64,000 nt of DNA from Eumeta japonica (GCA_005406025.1 BGZK01001460.1:1-64000); one strand, 5' to 3'; counted from the first letter of the stretch, positions 48,900-61,830 are shown. The notes: generated from the letters alone by a model not told the origin. Made by a program: numbers and translations.

Positions 48900-50081
48900 A
48901 TTGAATTACAATATATTTATGTATGACATTTTGTTTAACAATTAACAATCAAGGTAGTGACATAATCCCACTGTTGTAGAAATTTTGGGACTTCTGATCA
49001 AAAAACTGTGACAAGTACGATAGTTTTGACAGCCCTCTCTTGATATTAACCTAATACTACCTAAAGAATTCTTAAGAGACCGAAGCAGGTGAAAATTTGA
49101 GGATGGACTATATGGTGGATATATATACACTCTCCAACCAAACTCTCTCAATATTTGTTGAGTGGCTAAATAAATGTGTGGTCTGGCGTTATCATGATAA
49201 AAACCATATCATTTGTATTGATCAATTTCGCCCATTTTTTCTCTACTTCTTTGCTTTAGTCTCATGAACTGTCGGCAGTAGAGATCCGAATCGATAGTTT
49301 TCCCTGGCGGTAGAAGCTCATAATGATAATGCCCTTCCAATCCCACCATACATGTAGACGCTTGCCTGCAACATGCATTAACATGCAGCATGCACCCCAC
49401 CGCTGACGCTCGAATCTGCCTCTCTACTACAAATCTCTATCGAAATGATTGAATATTTATTCCAGAGGATTGACAGATATCCAACACCTAAGCAAGTGTT
49501 ATTTATTTTTATAATTATCTAATTCCGCTAAGCACCATACATGTAGCATGAACTTAATGCGAATTAATCAGGATTTCGCTATAGTCTATGGAGCTTGCTA
49601 GCCTTTTCGCTATGATCTTTTTCGCACGTTCATGTCGTAGATAAACCATTTTTCATCATTGATCAACCTTTTCAAAAACGATTCGGTTTCATTATGTTTA
49701 GATTGCGATTCTCAATAGAGAATCGCAAATGAGCACACGATTCATTAGATTTCTTTCAGTGAGCACGTGTAAAACTTGAGTAACAAGCCTTATTCTCTTT
49801 CCAGTTTTGTCGTAAGAACTAAGATGCCGATCTTGTTCTATTTTGTCCAAAACGGCATTAACTTTCTCCGTAACAGGTTGACCAGACCGAGGTTCATTTT
49901 TGACATCAAAATTACTAGACGATAAACGTTTGAATCAGTTTTATGCTACATTTACTATCATACCGTACTACATATCATTAGGTCCATAAACGTCACAAAT
50001 TTTTTTGCTGCTTCTGTCGCATCTTATTTTTTTATAATAAAACTTCAAAGTTTATAAAATTTCTATATTAAATTCCCTCAT
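48900..50081 (-). mobile_element. Mariner element with broken transposase, copy C intron 1
   Basis: Counterpart of the copy B mariner at the same intron position. The start lies at the complement of 50079-50081 and the C-terminal part is in 48942-49151 (PPYSPSSNFHLLRSLKNS in one frame). It contains a 175-bp insert at 49358-49532 that B lacks, and it is more decayed than the copy in B. Confidence 0.8.
49344..49546. mobile_element. 175-bp non-autonomous element nested in the mariner
   Basis: Element 49358-49532 (ACGCTTGCCTGCAACATGCA to CCGCTAAG) is flanked by CACCATACATGTAG on both sides (49344-49357 and 49533-49546), a 14-bp duplication of mariner sequence present once in copy B. A related copy lies at 58427-58614. 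If the element begins at TGTAG, the duplication would be 9 bp. The class is unresolved. Confidence 0.8.
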
Positions 50082-50469
50082 TTTGGTAGCCATAAAAACA
50101 ATAGAAAAATGACGGAAAACAGTCTTCACTTTTTATTTTTCTTTTTCCAAAATTTCGTCTACATATTTAAGGATACCAAAACTTGTCAGATAGAAAATGC
50201 ACTATCAAAGAGATTTTACTGCAGCGTTTCAGTTGTAAGATAAAACAAAACTTTTCCCCTGGGATATAAAATCATCAATTAAAGGCATCTGAAGTATCTT
50301 CACATGCCTTTTGAACCTTACAGTTTTTGTTCAAGCTTTATTGTAATGAAAAACCCTATGTTTTTGTTGTTTTTCACTATGAACAAACTACGTACAAGTT
50401 AATTAACATCTGTAATCTAATACGATTCAAATGTTTGTATTACTTGTTTTTGTCTGTGTGATGGACGAG

Positions 50470-50540
50470 CTATGTATATACAATATATATTTTTATGTGT
50501 GTGTTTGTGTGTGTGTGTATGTACATGTATATATTATTTC
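50470..50540. repeat. Short TG/TA microsatellite
   Basis: A run of TGTGTGTTTGTGTGTGTGTG inside TATATA-rich sequence just upstream of copy C exon 2. Copy B lacks the expansion. Confidence 0.85.
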
Positions 50541-51289
50541 CATTAAAAAGATATGTTAATTGATTCATTGTCTGTAGATTACATTCGACATTTTAACTAC
50601 AAAATATCAGATTGATGTCTCATCCGATACATTTAAAATAAATCATTGTTTGTTTTACACTCATTACATTAATGACATCATAAAAAGCTATTTATCCGTA
50701 TAGTACCCGTATAATAACAGATCAATGATGAAACTGGAGAAGAGACGACGTACGGTGAATTCCTACAAGATGTGGCAAACATTTCCATCTCCCTGGCTGC
50801 GCTCGGTATCGGCAAAGGACATACTGTGGCCATTTGCAGCGCAAGAAATAACACTTTCGTGGCGACCGCCCTCGCCGTCATCTGCACCGGCGCCACTTAC
50901 ACCCCGCTGGACGTGACCGCCGGCAAGGGTAAGGAACTGTCTGTATACTAGTTACATGAATACGTAATACTTTTATAACGACCGCCCGCGCTGGCACCTG
51001 TACCGACGTCATCCTCATTGCACCTGTTCAGGGTATCAAGAAGAATTTCATTAGAGACGAAATAATTGCACAGTGAAACAATAAAAGTAACTCAGATATT
51101 TGCCATGATTTATGTTACGATAATTCTTAAATTCTAATGATATTCAAATAAAACTATGTGACTGTTCTTTAAAATAAACGCTATGTCATAATAATATAAT
51201 GTTATTTAAAGGTATACACGCATATACTATTTTCCTCCCATGGTTTCACCAGCGAGGACATGTAATTTTTTTTCATCTTTCAGTTATAA

Positions 51290-51440
51290 ATCTGATCCCG
51301 GTCCTTTTTAGTCCTACATTTTGATTCTACCGTTTGCCCGGATTTAGGTAACCTCAATTTTGGTCTGTCTTTGTCTCTATTCCATTGCCTGGCCATCTAT
51401 TGATTTTTTGTCGGATTTCGCTCTTAATTCCGCTCTTTAT
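51290..51440. repeat. Imperfect hexamer-like tract, copy C intron 2
   Basis: Counterpart of 32870-33065 in copy B (GATCCCGGTCCTTTTTAGTC and CGCTCTTAATTCCGCTC), somewhat shorter. Confidence 0.5.
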
Positions 51441-53159
51441 TCCGATCAATCATTATACAGATGATAAGTCCTGCGATTTAACCCACACGAACCAAAATTC
51501 TTGTTCTCTATTATGTTCATATTGTCTTGTACATTCACGTAGATTTTGTTCACAGTCATGCTCTCTCTTATCGATTCTCTTTCCACTTATGAACCAACTT
51601 CAATCCAGGCTTATAGGGACTTAACTAGAAATAACTGACTATCTTCAATGTAAGACTACTGAAACGAATTTCATTTACTATTTTGCTGTTAGATGAGTAC
51701 TGTAACGCTATAACAATTCGCATGTCAGTTTTGCTAATCTGATCCACATTATTACTGAAGTACGAAAAATTAATTTTTAAATATCATAAATTTTCTCACA
51801 AAAATAGTAAAAACTCAAGTCTTAGTCTTTATTCAAAAGGTCATAAAATAAACATCCATAACAAAGCGATCGAAGTCGCTTAAATGGTTTTCGAGATTGA
51901 GGTGCAAAAAACAATACAACTATGTCTTTAAATATACTTCGTGGTCACCTTGCCTCGATAGACGAAGAACCCATCCAGTTACTAATAAACACACGTAATA
52001 CAAAAATTTTCAGAGTGTAAACAAAATAATAAAGCAGCAATACAAAAAAGATATGAATGTCTCACGTCCGATATAAACAAAGAAGATTTTTCATAATGTG
52101 GAACATCTCTAACTAATCAAAATGTATGAAGATGTTGACAAAAAGTCATGTGTATTGAGATGAAAAATGTATTATATATTTTTAAAGACTTATTCTTTTA
52201 CTAAATTATTTCGTTATGAACGTAGTTCAAAAAAAATATTAAGAATGTAGTAGTAGACAATGCGGTTGATTCCATTTTATACCAAATTCACAAAATAAAT
52301 TTTAGATCAATGGATTTTTTTAACGAAAGTACTTCTAAATTTATGATCTTACGATGCCATGATTATGGTCTAAAAGTACCTGCCGCACCTTAAACTAAAG
52401 GTATGCTTCAACTTGTCAATAATTTTATTTTATTATCCAATTTTAATAAAGCAAAGTTATCGAAGTACTACTAATACTTTCTTTCATTGAATATAGTGAA
52501 AATCCTTTATTTTATTTCAGCTGTCGTACGTCACAATTTGGGAATTGCGAAACCAAGTTACGTGATTTGTTCGAGGTTATTCTGGGACAACTACAAGGAC
52601 GTGCTGAGCTCCTTGGATTTCATCGAGCATTACGTGCGCTTCGACGACGTGCCGGAGGACGCGACGGCGTTCGCAGCCCTGCGGAGCAGGCGCGTGGACG
52701 TGGGCGCCTTCGAGGCGGCTGACGTGCGCGGCGCGGACGACGTGGCGATGGTGCTGTACTCGTCCGGCACCACGGGACCGTCCAAAGGCGTCCTCCTCAC
52801 ACACCTCAACCTGCTTCTCAGCTGAAATCCGACTCAGTAAGAATTTACTTTTTTCGATGTTATTGTCGAATTCAATTTACAAAAGAAGCTTTTGCCCGAA
52901 TTCTCCCGCTTAGACATATAAATAATTCCTCATTTACTCTATCGAGTAATATTGCTATTATTGATACGTATCTGATACTGTTTTTTTATTTAAGTTGAGA
53001 TTTCACAATCAGTCCTCATTCGGTCTTTTTCCCTATTCTAATTCTTCGTCCCTATCTTTCCCAAACGCGCTATTGCTTTAGATTCCAATATAAATTCTGC
53101 TTTCGATATCTATTTTTTTTTATAAATTGTTGCACCGCAACGCAAAAATATTAAATAAT

Positions 53160-55070
53160 AATAATATAAACTCACGCCTATTGCCCAGAAGGGTGAGCAG
53201 AGACTATAAATTTCTACATCGTACGATATTTGCATACTTCTCTTGTCTCACTGAGGTCGATCAATCTTTTCATGCAAGCTCGTCGGTTTCAGTAATTAAA
53301 ATTTGGTCCTTTTTTAATATGCCACCAGTATCGTCTGATAGGATTTTCTAGAGCGACCCTTGCCGACCTTTCCATTATACACATTCGCTCTGTAGATCTG
53401 TTTTGTCAGTTTTCAGATGGCCAAACCACCACAACGCACCTCTTTCTACTCTGTCACTACATCTTCTTCAAACCTCACCGCTCTCTAACATCACTGTTTC
53501 TACATTTAGATTTTCGAAATACTCCATACATACTACGCAGTGATCGCATCTCCACTACATTGATCCTATTTTCATTTTTCTTTTGCCATACCCAGCTTTC
53601 ACTACCATGCATAAGCGTAGGAATTGGGATCCTATTATGGATAGTCAAGAACTTTTTTCGTTAGACGTTTTTACTATGCATAATAGCGAGCAAGGCCCCA
53701 TTCACTTTATTTCCCGTATTCACTCTCCTATCGATATCCCTGTCATGTCCTACAATCATTTGTAAACAGACTACCCAGGTATACATTCTCTTTCATTTGT
53801 TCGACGTTCTCACCTTCTATAAATATATCTTATTCAATCATGTTTTGCCCTTTTCAAACACCATCAATTAGTCTTACCGACTTTTACTTTTATACCAGTT
53901 CTCTAAACAGAATCATTTATTTTAAATTTAAGCCTTCCCCTTTATAGAGGGATACAATGACTGCTTTACACCAATCATTAAGCACCTTATGGCTTTTCCA
54001 GCATTTGTTAAAAAGTTGGTAAGGCAGGTTTGCCACTGTACTCCCACCATCCCTCAACATGTGTGATGAAATTCTATCATATCTGGTTGCTTTACCAACT
54101 TTCATATGTGCTTTAGTGCATTCGTAATTTCATACATCGTAATTTCATTTTCATTTACATCATCAATCATATACTCAGTTGCAGTAACATTGTCATCTGC
54201 GCATCTAATCATTATCATTGTCATCCTTCCATGCAAAAACGCTTTAGAAATAATTCTTCCAGCGGTCTTACACATTATGTTCCTCCTTGAGTTAATGCCC
54301 ATCTTCTCAAATCCACAAATGTTTTTATTCCGAGCTTATTTCACAAGATTATTTCTTTCCAAGAATCTCCTATCATAGCGTTCTTTTATTTCATGCTTTC
54401 TTCTTTTCACTGACTACTTTTTTCACTTCCAAATTCTACCATTCATTATCTTTCTTACTAACATTTATTCTGTTATTCACTCCACATACCTTTTTTGCTT
54501 CATCTACTGATACAGATTTCGTCACCTTCCATAATTCGTCAAGTTCTAAATATTCATACAATTTAATTTCACTAAAACTATCTTTCAATCTCTCTACATA
54601 CTCATCTTTTACATTCTGATTATGAAGCTTACCAACTTTTGTTCCTTCTAGCTCCGCAGTAACCATTTTTGTATGGTATCGCCAACACTGGTATAAATCC
54701 TTAATTCGACAGACCCCTAAGAAGTGATCTGTACCGACGTTGACGCCACGGTACACTCTCGTATCTACAATTTTGCTTCTCAACTGATAATTCAATAATA
54801 TAGTCTAAAATCCAATTACAATACAATTATAGTCTATTATACCTTTGTCTTCTCCTTTCCGTCAAGTACATGAGTGTATCCTTCTCTGGTCAAACATAGT
54901 GTTTGTTACACACAAGTTAAACTCTTGAAACAGTAGGAGAAGGAAATCACCGTCCTCATTCACTCTTTCGTCTCCAAATTTGCCTAAAACTTTCTCACAT
55001 CCGTCCTTTTGTACGAGTGTATAACAGGTTGGAATAATATTAGGTGATATATTTTAATGGCTGGGTACCC
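53160..55070 (-). mobile_element. Decayed APE-type LINE in copy C intron 3
   Basis: Antisense. From its 5' side: endonuclease end and linker (54436-54795: DTRVYRGVNVGTDHFLGVCR, then KDEYVERLKDSF), RT N-terminus (54102-54302 and 53917-54105: EITMYEITNALKH, KATRYDRISSHMLRDGG, LFNKCWKSHKVLNDWCKAVI), then C-terminal sequence around 53340-53780, and a 3' UTR with GGTGAGCAGAGACTATAAAT near 53190-53220. The RT core with the YADD box is deleted. It is related to the 3' UTR stub in copy B intron 3. Confidence 0.78.
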
Positions 55071-55148
55071 ACCCAGTATTTCAGGAATCCTGAAATATTT
55101 AGAAATTTTCCAGTTAATACCAATGTCAAATACATAAAAATAGCTTAC

Positions 55149-55463
55149 GTGTCAAAAAATAAACCTATCGTAATTTGATTTATTGAGCCGCTAAAAAGCT
55201 GATTAAAAAAAAATGACAAACCTGTATTTCAAATTTTGTATTGGAACCTCCTTCACCTAAATTTGATAGGGCCTAATTTCGGCCAAAATTTGGAAATAGC
55301 GTGTCAAAATGCAATAATAAACTATCGTAATTTGGTATTTTGAGCCGCTAAAAAGAAATTCAAGATTAAAAGAAAAGACAAACCTGATATGATTTTCCTC
55401 AAATCTTTGTATTGGAACCGTTCACCTAATTTGATAGGGCCTTTCGGCATCAAAATTTGGAAA
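55149..55463. repeat. Two-unit tandem repeat, about 152 bp per unit
   Basis: Strings GTGTCAAAA, CTATCGTAATTTG, TTGAGCCGCTAAAAAG, TTTGTATTGGAACC and TTTGATAGGGCCT occur once in 55149-55300 and again in 55301-55463 in the same order. Non-coding. Confidence 0.88.
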
Positions 55464-55623
55464 ACAATGTTTTGTTACAGTATATTTATATCTTATGAAA
55501 ACATTTTAAGGGAGAAAGAGAATGTGACCACGCTGATGGAAGATGGATAGATGGAAGCGGATGCCATGGCCGGCAAATAGTGCAGTTTGGACGCCAAGAG
55601 ACTTTTTGAAAAAGTGACGGCAG

Positions 55624-55950
55624 TCAGGCTGAAAATAAGTTATCGAACAATTTCATATGAGACAGTATGCGCTCTGACAATATCACCATCCTGAAATCTT
55701 GAAGCGAGACCTCTTGCATCAATGTTGCCATTTCAGCTCTTATGCAGAAATGACCTAAAGCCAAGGGAGGCCGAGGCGATACATATTGAACTTCAATGTA
55801 CTGCTCGTAGAATGGATGGAGAAGCTGACGTATCTCAGCATCAGCCTCCGAACCGTTAAGGCGTTTCCTCCAGTGCAGGAAATATACAGTCCACACGGTG
55901 TCACCATTTATTTGCCAGAAACCCGCCGCCAACTTACCGAGGCAGGACAA
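55624..55950 (-). CDS. Unrecognised 108-aa ORF, perhaps a transposon protein fragment
   Basis: An open frame of GC-richer sequence in intron 3 of copy C, read MSCLGKLAAGFWQINGDTVW and ending LSHMKLFDNLFSA. Composition (W, H, E, Q) looks coding, unlike the AT-driven ORFs nearby, and it is flanked by mobile DNA. I recognise no family; no signal peptide or membrane segment is evident. It may be the 3' part of an unidentified element or a processed fragment. Confidence 0.35.
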   Translation of the reverse strand: MSCLGKLAAGFWQINGDTVWTVYFLHWRKRLNGSEADAEIRQLLHPFYEQYIEVQYVSPRPPLALGHFCIRAEMATLMQEVSLQDFRMVILSERILSHMKLFDNLFSA

Positions 55951-58025
55951 ATATGTATGCGTTTTGTTCTCCTTAATTTAGGCAGTAGACTTGAAGAAAC
56001 CTACATTATAACATGCTGGAATAAATTTATTCGAACATGATCCTTTTAAAGCCGTTACTAACACGACCAACACTGGTATCAGTCTATATGTAATTAATGG
56101 AATGTTTTTATCGTTGGATTTAGGAATGTCAATAAGATATTACCTGTATTATTGCCTATATTATAAACACCACAAGCTTTGCGCCCATGGATTCGCCAGC
56201 GTAGATATAAAATGATTTTCTTCATCCTTTATAGCGAAAAACATTGACATTTTTCCTATATTTCATATAAGAAACTTTGTTTTATTGAATTTCACGCTAC
56301 TTCTTTTAATATTGTCGAACTGCCTATATAAACTTTTAACCCTTAATTCATAATGCTAGAAGTAAATTTTTTAAAAGCACCGTTTAAGTGTACTTTTGTT
56401 TCTAACCAGAAGCACCTATATGAAATTTCGTGCTTCTTAAGTAAGAAGTTGAAAATAACGGACTTCCATATAACCGTTCATCCTTAATGCTATCTTCTTT
56501 GTGAAGAAATTTTCAAAAATCGCTTCTTAGTACTTACTTACATCATTCAAATTTGTAGCCCCAGCGGTTTAGGCGCAACGTTGATAAATCGGTCAGCCAG
56601 TCAGGACAAATAATTATTTACACATAGATTATTGGCTATATTAACTAAATGTCGCTGATAATTAAAGTTCTACAATTTGAACTCATCGACTTCCTTGTTA
56701 ACCCGTTAAAACAATAATTACAACAATAACCTACTACCTAATTAGTGAACATTATACATTTTTGGAGTAGGTTTTTAATAACTGCACATGTATATAGATC
56801 TTTTTCTTGCTTTTAAGATATCGTGCTAACTTCATCTAAGTTTGAGTCAAACGGAACTTTTTATTAATCGTATAATCTGTTTCAGTTTCTGTGACAACTC
56901 AATAAAAATCTTATGCAACAATGGTCAGTGGTACCACAACTTCGATTCCATGGGAGTGTTTGTTTGTCTCAGTACCGGAAAGACGTTAGTCTATTCTTTA
57001 AAAAATACAGAAGATAAATATCTTTTACCGATTATTGATAAATACAAGGTAATGCACTGACCAATATCGAAATAATATTTTAAGCTTTCAGTGCTTTACT
57101 GTTAAATTAACATATTTTGTTTATCTACTTGTGATATGGTTTCAGGTCCAAATGCTGCTGTGTATTCCGATAGTAATTACGGCCCTCGTGAAATCCACCT
57201 TATTGGATAAGTACGACTTGAGCTCATTGAAGTTGATCTATTCTCGTTCTACTTATTTGCACGCGAAAACCATAGGTGATTTAAAACAAAGGTACTTATT
57301 GCAAATTAAACTATGCTCATTTTTTTATAAATAGTAACTAAAAAAAATACTAGGTTAAAACATTAAAGAATAAAGATCACAATAATAAATACTTACGAGT
57401 ATATTCGAGCTTTATATGATTGCTATTTTGCTATTTATTTAAATAATTTGGTTAACAAATATTTGTGTAGTCAAATTTTGTTTTTTTAATTTTTACTTTG
57501 GGGTATTGTTTTTTTAGAATTCCATACTACTAAATGATAAAATAGAACACTTATAAAATCACTCATGTGTCTGCCTGTATATGTTGCCTGTCATGTGCCG
57601 TTTCTCACAGCCAATTTACCTTTAATCTGACGGACTATTTAAGTTGACATTTGGTACATATACGTATGTCTGTGACCCAAACATGAACGTGTATCGTAAA
57701 TAAATGAATTTTAAGAATGAAAGGCACTTTTGGACTAAATTAGAAAGAAAAATTTTCGCAAACTATACCATGTAACGCATCAAAAAAGTTTATTGTGAAG
57801 CCCTTGAATGTATTTTTTCCATTTTAAATTTTTTCCAGAAAATATATGAAAATTAACCATGCCCATTCATATCCCAAACTACTGCTCTTAAATTTTGAAA
57901 AAATACTGAAAATACTTCTTTGCTTATAGATTACCGGAAAATCTTTAAGAAGTCTATACTTTGTCTCGTTTCAATATCCTATATAAACTAACATTCGCTA
58001 AATACATGATTGTATACTTAATGCG

Positions 58026-58070
58026 CATCAGTATATTATACATAATTTTTTTATATGTAATATACTGATG
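58026..58070. repeat. Inverted repeat with 13-bp arms
   Basis: Arms CATCAGTATATTA (58026-58038) and TAATATACTGATG (58058-58070) around an AT-rich loop, in intron 5 of copy C. Possibly a small MITE. Confidence 0.75.
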
Positions 58071-58426
58071 ATAGCTTTATCATAGTACAAATTTAACGAA
58101 AACAATAAATAAGAATCGACCAAGTGTGAATGGGGCTCATGCTAAAAATCCGCATAGAATGAAAGAAAACATTTTTTTTAAGTATTTAACACAAATACGT
58201 AGTGTTGTAGTACGGAACGCTCGGTGTACGACTCTATTTGCATTTGCCTGGTTTTTTAGATGTTTATTAGTTATTGATTTGAAGTCGGTGGGCAAAAGAC
58301 ATTCCACATTAGTAGATACGTTCATTTATATTAGCGGATAATATCAATCTCTTTAATATTTATTATATTTTAATAACCCTTTTAAGTAAATATTTTTTTG
58401 TTCAAAAAGCGAAAAAAACACTGTAG

Positions 58427-58614
58427 ACGCTTGCCTGCAACATGCATTAACATGCAGCATGCAACCCACCGCTGACCCTCGAATCTGCCTCTCCACTACG
58501 AATCTCTATCAAAAGGATTGAATATTAATTCCAGAGGATTGACACATATCGAACACCTAAGCAAGTGTTATTTATTTTTATAATTATCTTAGTCCGCAAC
58601 CGTTGCGGACTAAG
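58427..58614. mobile_element. Second copy of the 175-bp element, with terminal hairpin
   Basis: Begins ACGCTTGCCTGCAACATGCA as at 49358 and matches it for about 160 bp. It then ends with a perfect 27-bp palindrome at 58588-58614 (CTTAGTCCGCAAC, C, GTTGCGGACTAAG). The last bases CTAAG equal the end of the first copy (CGCTAAG). A hairpin before a CTAR-type end is reminiscent of Helitron 3' ends, but the 14-bp duplication at the first copy argues against that. Confidence 0.65.
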
Positions 58615-59328
58615 ATATTTATGGATTTCCGCGAATTAACACCTCACACAATACAATATTTAAAAAAAACATTATCAAGTAAAGTTGATTGTTAATGCCT
58701 CTCAGGTTACCGCACTTGAAGGACATCATCCAGGGCTACGGGATGACGGAGGCGGGCGAGCCCACGTCCGAGAGTCGGGCGCTGCGCGGCCCCCGGCCCG
58801 GCAGCGTGGGTACGCCGGCGCCGGCCACCACGCTCAAGGTGCGGGGGCTCACTCTACGCTCTATGCTTTCGACTACACTTAAAACAAAAATGATACCCGA
58901 CATTCAATTCGACTGGACATTTGATATAAAGTAATATCTACAAAATAATCTATATGTTGAACAGAGTGACCTTAGAGTTCTCGATCACAAGAATCAAAGA
59001 CATGAACGTCTTATCGTCAAAGACATGACATTAAAAGTCGAACTCGCGCATCGACAGCTCGGTACAATGGACGGGAAAATTATTATTTCCTATATATATA
59101 AATACCAGAAATGTAGTGTAATATTTATCAAGAATTTATTTATTTATCAAAATTCGTGCATTACAACATACAATGTGTGGAAATTTTAATTGACTATCTC
59201 TTATTATATATAAGTTATAGATCCATGACAGACATACAGAAGGACTACAATGTTCACTAACAGGATTCCGTTTTTGTAGCCATTCTATAAAATATTATGA
59301 TACAAGTACTACTTATTTAGATGAACTA

Positions 59329-59620
59329 ACTGACCCAGCAAACGTTCTGCCCTTTCTCGCGGATGACTCACCCATCTAGGTAAAGCCCGCAGCTCCACCA
59401 GCATGTACATAGAATTAATTTCTTCATCTTTTGTATCGATCGATGTTAAGCTCAATCGCGGTCTCGGTTTCGATTCCGATGCCAGACGCATTTTTGATAA
59501 TTCGTTGTACTTATTCTGATGCCGACCATACACTCAATTTTGACCCAAATCTAGTTTTCTAGTTCGATTCCAGTGCTGACTCTCGTTTTAACTCCCCGTC
59601 CAGTTTTCAATCCGATACCA
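59329..59620. repeat. Interspersed repeat with hexamer-like tract, copy C intron 6
   Basis: CTGACCCAGCAAACGTTCTG, GCGGATGACTCACCCATCTA and CAGCTCCACCAGCATGTAC are followed by a short pyrimidine-rich tract. Counterpart of 37406-37830 in copy B, with a large part of the tract deleted. Confidence 0.6.
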
Positions 59621-61364
59621 TTACCTGTCTAAGTGTGCAAAATCTTTTTGTTTCAAAGTAAACTAATGAACCAAAATTTATTATGGTGCGATCTTGTGAA
59701 CAATATTTTTATTATTCCGTCTTATAACAATTGAGAGGTGAAGGTCTAGGAAAAAATTAAATTTGTGTTTTCTATGTATTTGTAAGAGAAATATGAAAAA
59801 AATGAATTTAACAATAATTTAAAACAACAATTTAGTCGAAAAAATTTAATAAAAACATTAGACCTCGAGAACTATGCCGCCTATGGTCATAAAAACTATC
59901 CTATCGCTCAATTTGGACCAAATTACACACAAATGCCGTTTCATGAAGATCGGCTGAGTTCTTTTAGTGTTTATTGTGGATAAACCTCGTGACGCTGGAT
60001 CTGTATGTATTAAGATAGTCCATTGTTACTGCACCTAATGAACAGTCATTTTAAAAAGGCATCTTTATGACGAATTATAATTTCGACTTAATCTATTTAC
60101 GATTTTTCGTATGGAGTACAAAGCAGTAAAGTGTACTGTTAACATTTCGTATTTCTATTCCACACAGAAATTTATTTAAGTGAATTACCATTTAAATACT
60201 CGTATTATATTACCAGTACTTATTGATATATGTATTCTCTGCTTTTGTAAATGTACAGTGTACGTTATCATGATGTATCTATGGAAACAATATACGTGAC
60301 GAGCTTGACAACAGTCGTTATATAAGATAGTATGATTTATTATTTCAATTGTATATTTTAGTAGTTGTAAATAAATGTTGTTAATGGTAGATCGTGGATC
60401 TCAGCACCAGAGAGCCTCTGGGCCCCCGCACGACCGGCGAGATCTGCGTCAAGGGGCCGGTTCTCATGAAAGGCTACGTCGGCATTCCGCGCGAACAGTA
60501 CCTGGACGAGGAGGGGTTCCTGCAGACCGGCGACCTGGGCTACTACGACAAGGACGAATACGTCTACTTTGTAGATAGAATTAAAGACGTTATAAACTAT
60601 GCCGGATTTCAGGTAAAAATTACAGTTGTACTAATATCTCAGTGCCCGCTATCTTATTTCGATAAACATAAGCCACCCACCCTCCTTTCTAAACTGTATC
60701 CCGTACTTATTTTTCTATTCTCTCTGCAATAAAAATGTACAAAAATAAATATAAGTAATCGCTTTGTAGTAAGCACTATTTTGTTTCAAGTACACGACTT
60801 TAAGTACCACTAATCCAAATCAAATTTTAAAAAGGGTAACAAATCAGTAAATAATTGATAAGAAAATTGTTTTAATTTTTATAGAGTATCACAAGCTGTA
60901 AATTTACCTTTCCTTGATAAACACTTGACAAATTAGTATGTTTTACTATAAAATTTTATGCTGTTCAGTCAAAAAATCCCTATAAATTGGAATACACCAT
61001 ATACGCTTACATTAAATATTTTGAAATGTTTTTATGATAAGTATGTCTGTTGGCATTCTAGAAAAAAATCTTTGTTCTTAATTTCAACGTAACCCCATCA
61101 ATTTTAGACATCTCCTGCTGAGTTGGAGGCTGTACTGCTGCAGCACAACGCCGTCAAGGAAGCTGGAGTCGTAGGGCGGCCAGACCCCGAGTACTGTGAA
61201 CTCCCCACTGCATTCGTAGTCAGGCAGCCTGGCGTGAAAGTAACAGTACAAGAGTTGATTGACTTCGTTGCTCCACAAGTAAGTATAACTGGAATACCAA
61301 ACACATTGTGATATTTATGTATAACGACTAAGTTGAAATACGGGGAAAAAAATAAAGAAAAAAA

Positions 61365-61830
61365 AATTATTATCGCTATCGTTGTAATTACGATTATCAA
61401 TATTATCATTGTCAATATGAATACCATTATCATTACCATTACTTCTGCCATTTTTATTATCATTATCATTATTATAACTATTACCACTACCATTACCATT
61501 ACTATTATTATTATCATTAACATTATCACTATTATTATCACCATTATTACCAGTATCATTATCAATAGCATTATCATTATCATTTCCACTATCTTTGTCA
61601 TTATAATTACCATTAGCATTATCCATACCATTACCATTATCGTTATCTTAATCGTCATCGTCATTGTCACCGACACCGTTATCGTCAGCATTATCATTAC
61701 CCATATTAATTCCATTATCGTCACCATGATCATTAGCTTTATCATTTTTATTACCATTATCATTACCGTTACCATTATCATTATTATCAATATCATTGGC
61801 ATTGTCCTTATCATTATTATTTCTCTATTT
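61365..61830. repeat. ATT-rich microsatellite (TTATCATTACCATT-like), about 465 bp
   Basis: Almost pure ATT, ATC and ACC triplets, so both strands stay open: the plus frame gives poly-I/T, and two minus frames give M/I/V-rich and N/D/G-rich peptides. None is a gene. It sits in intron 8 of copy C, next to the 3' end of an LINE. Confidence 0.95.

Larger units (their letters stand above)
44037..61278 (+). pseudogene. Copy C: luciferase-like / 4-coumarate-CoA-ligase-like gene with internal stop; last exon not found
   Basis: Exons: 44037-44156, 50721-50928, 52521-52836, 56886-57048, 57146-57291, 58706-58838, 60391-60612, 61108-61278, with normal GT-AG junctions and the lengths of A and B. A TGA at 52823-52825 replaces the TGT cysteine codon that follows HLNLLLS in exon 3, truncating the protein just after the P-loop. 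Exon 7 reads DRIKDVINYAGFQ, so the hinge lysine is asparagine, and exon 8 begins TSPAELE and ends FVAPQ. Exon 9 is not seen before the window end; an LINE and a microsatellite fill intron 8. Exon frames are otherwise open, so the lesion is young, polymorphic, or a sequence error. If translated whole it would be an acyl-CoA synthetase-like protein with the same atypical SRSTYLH motif. Confidence 0.82.
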
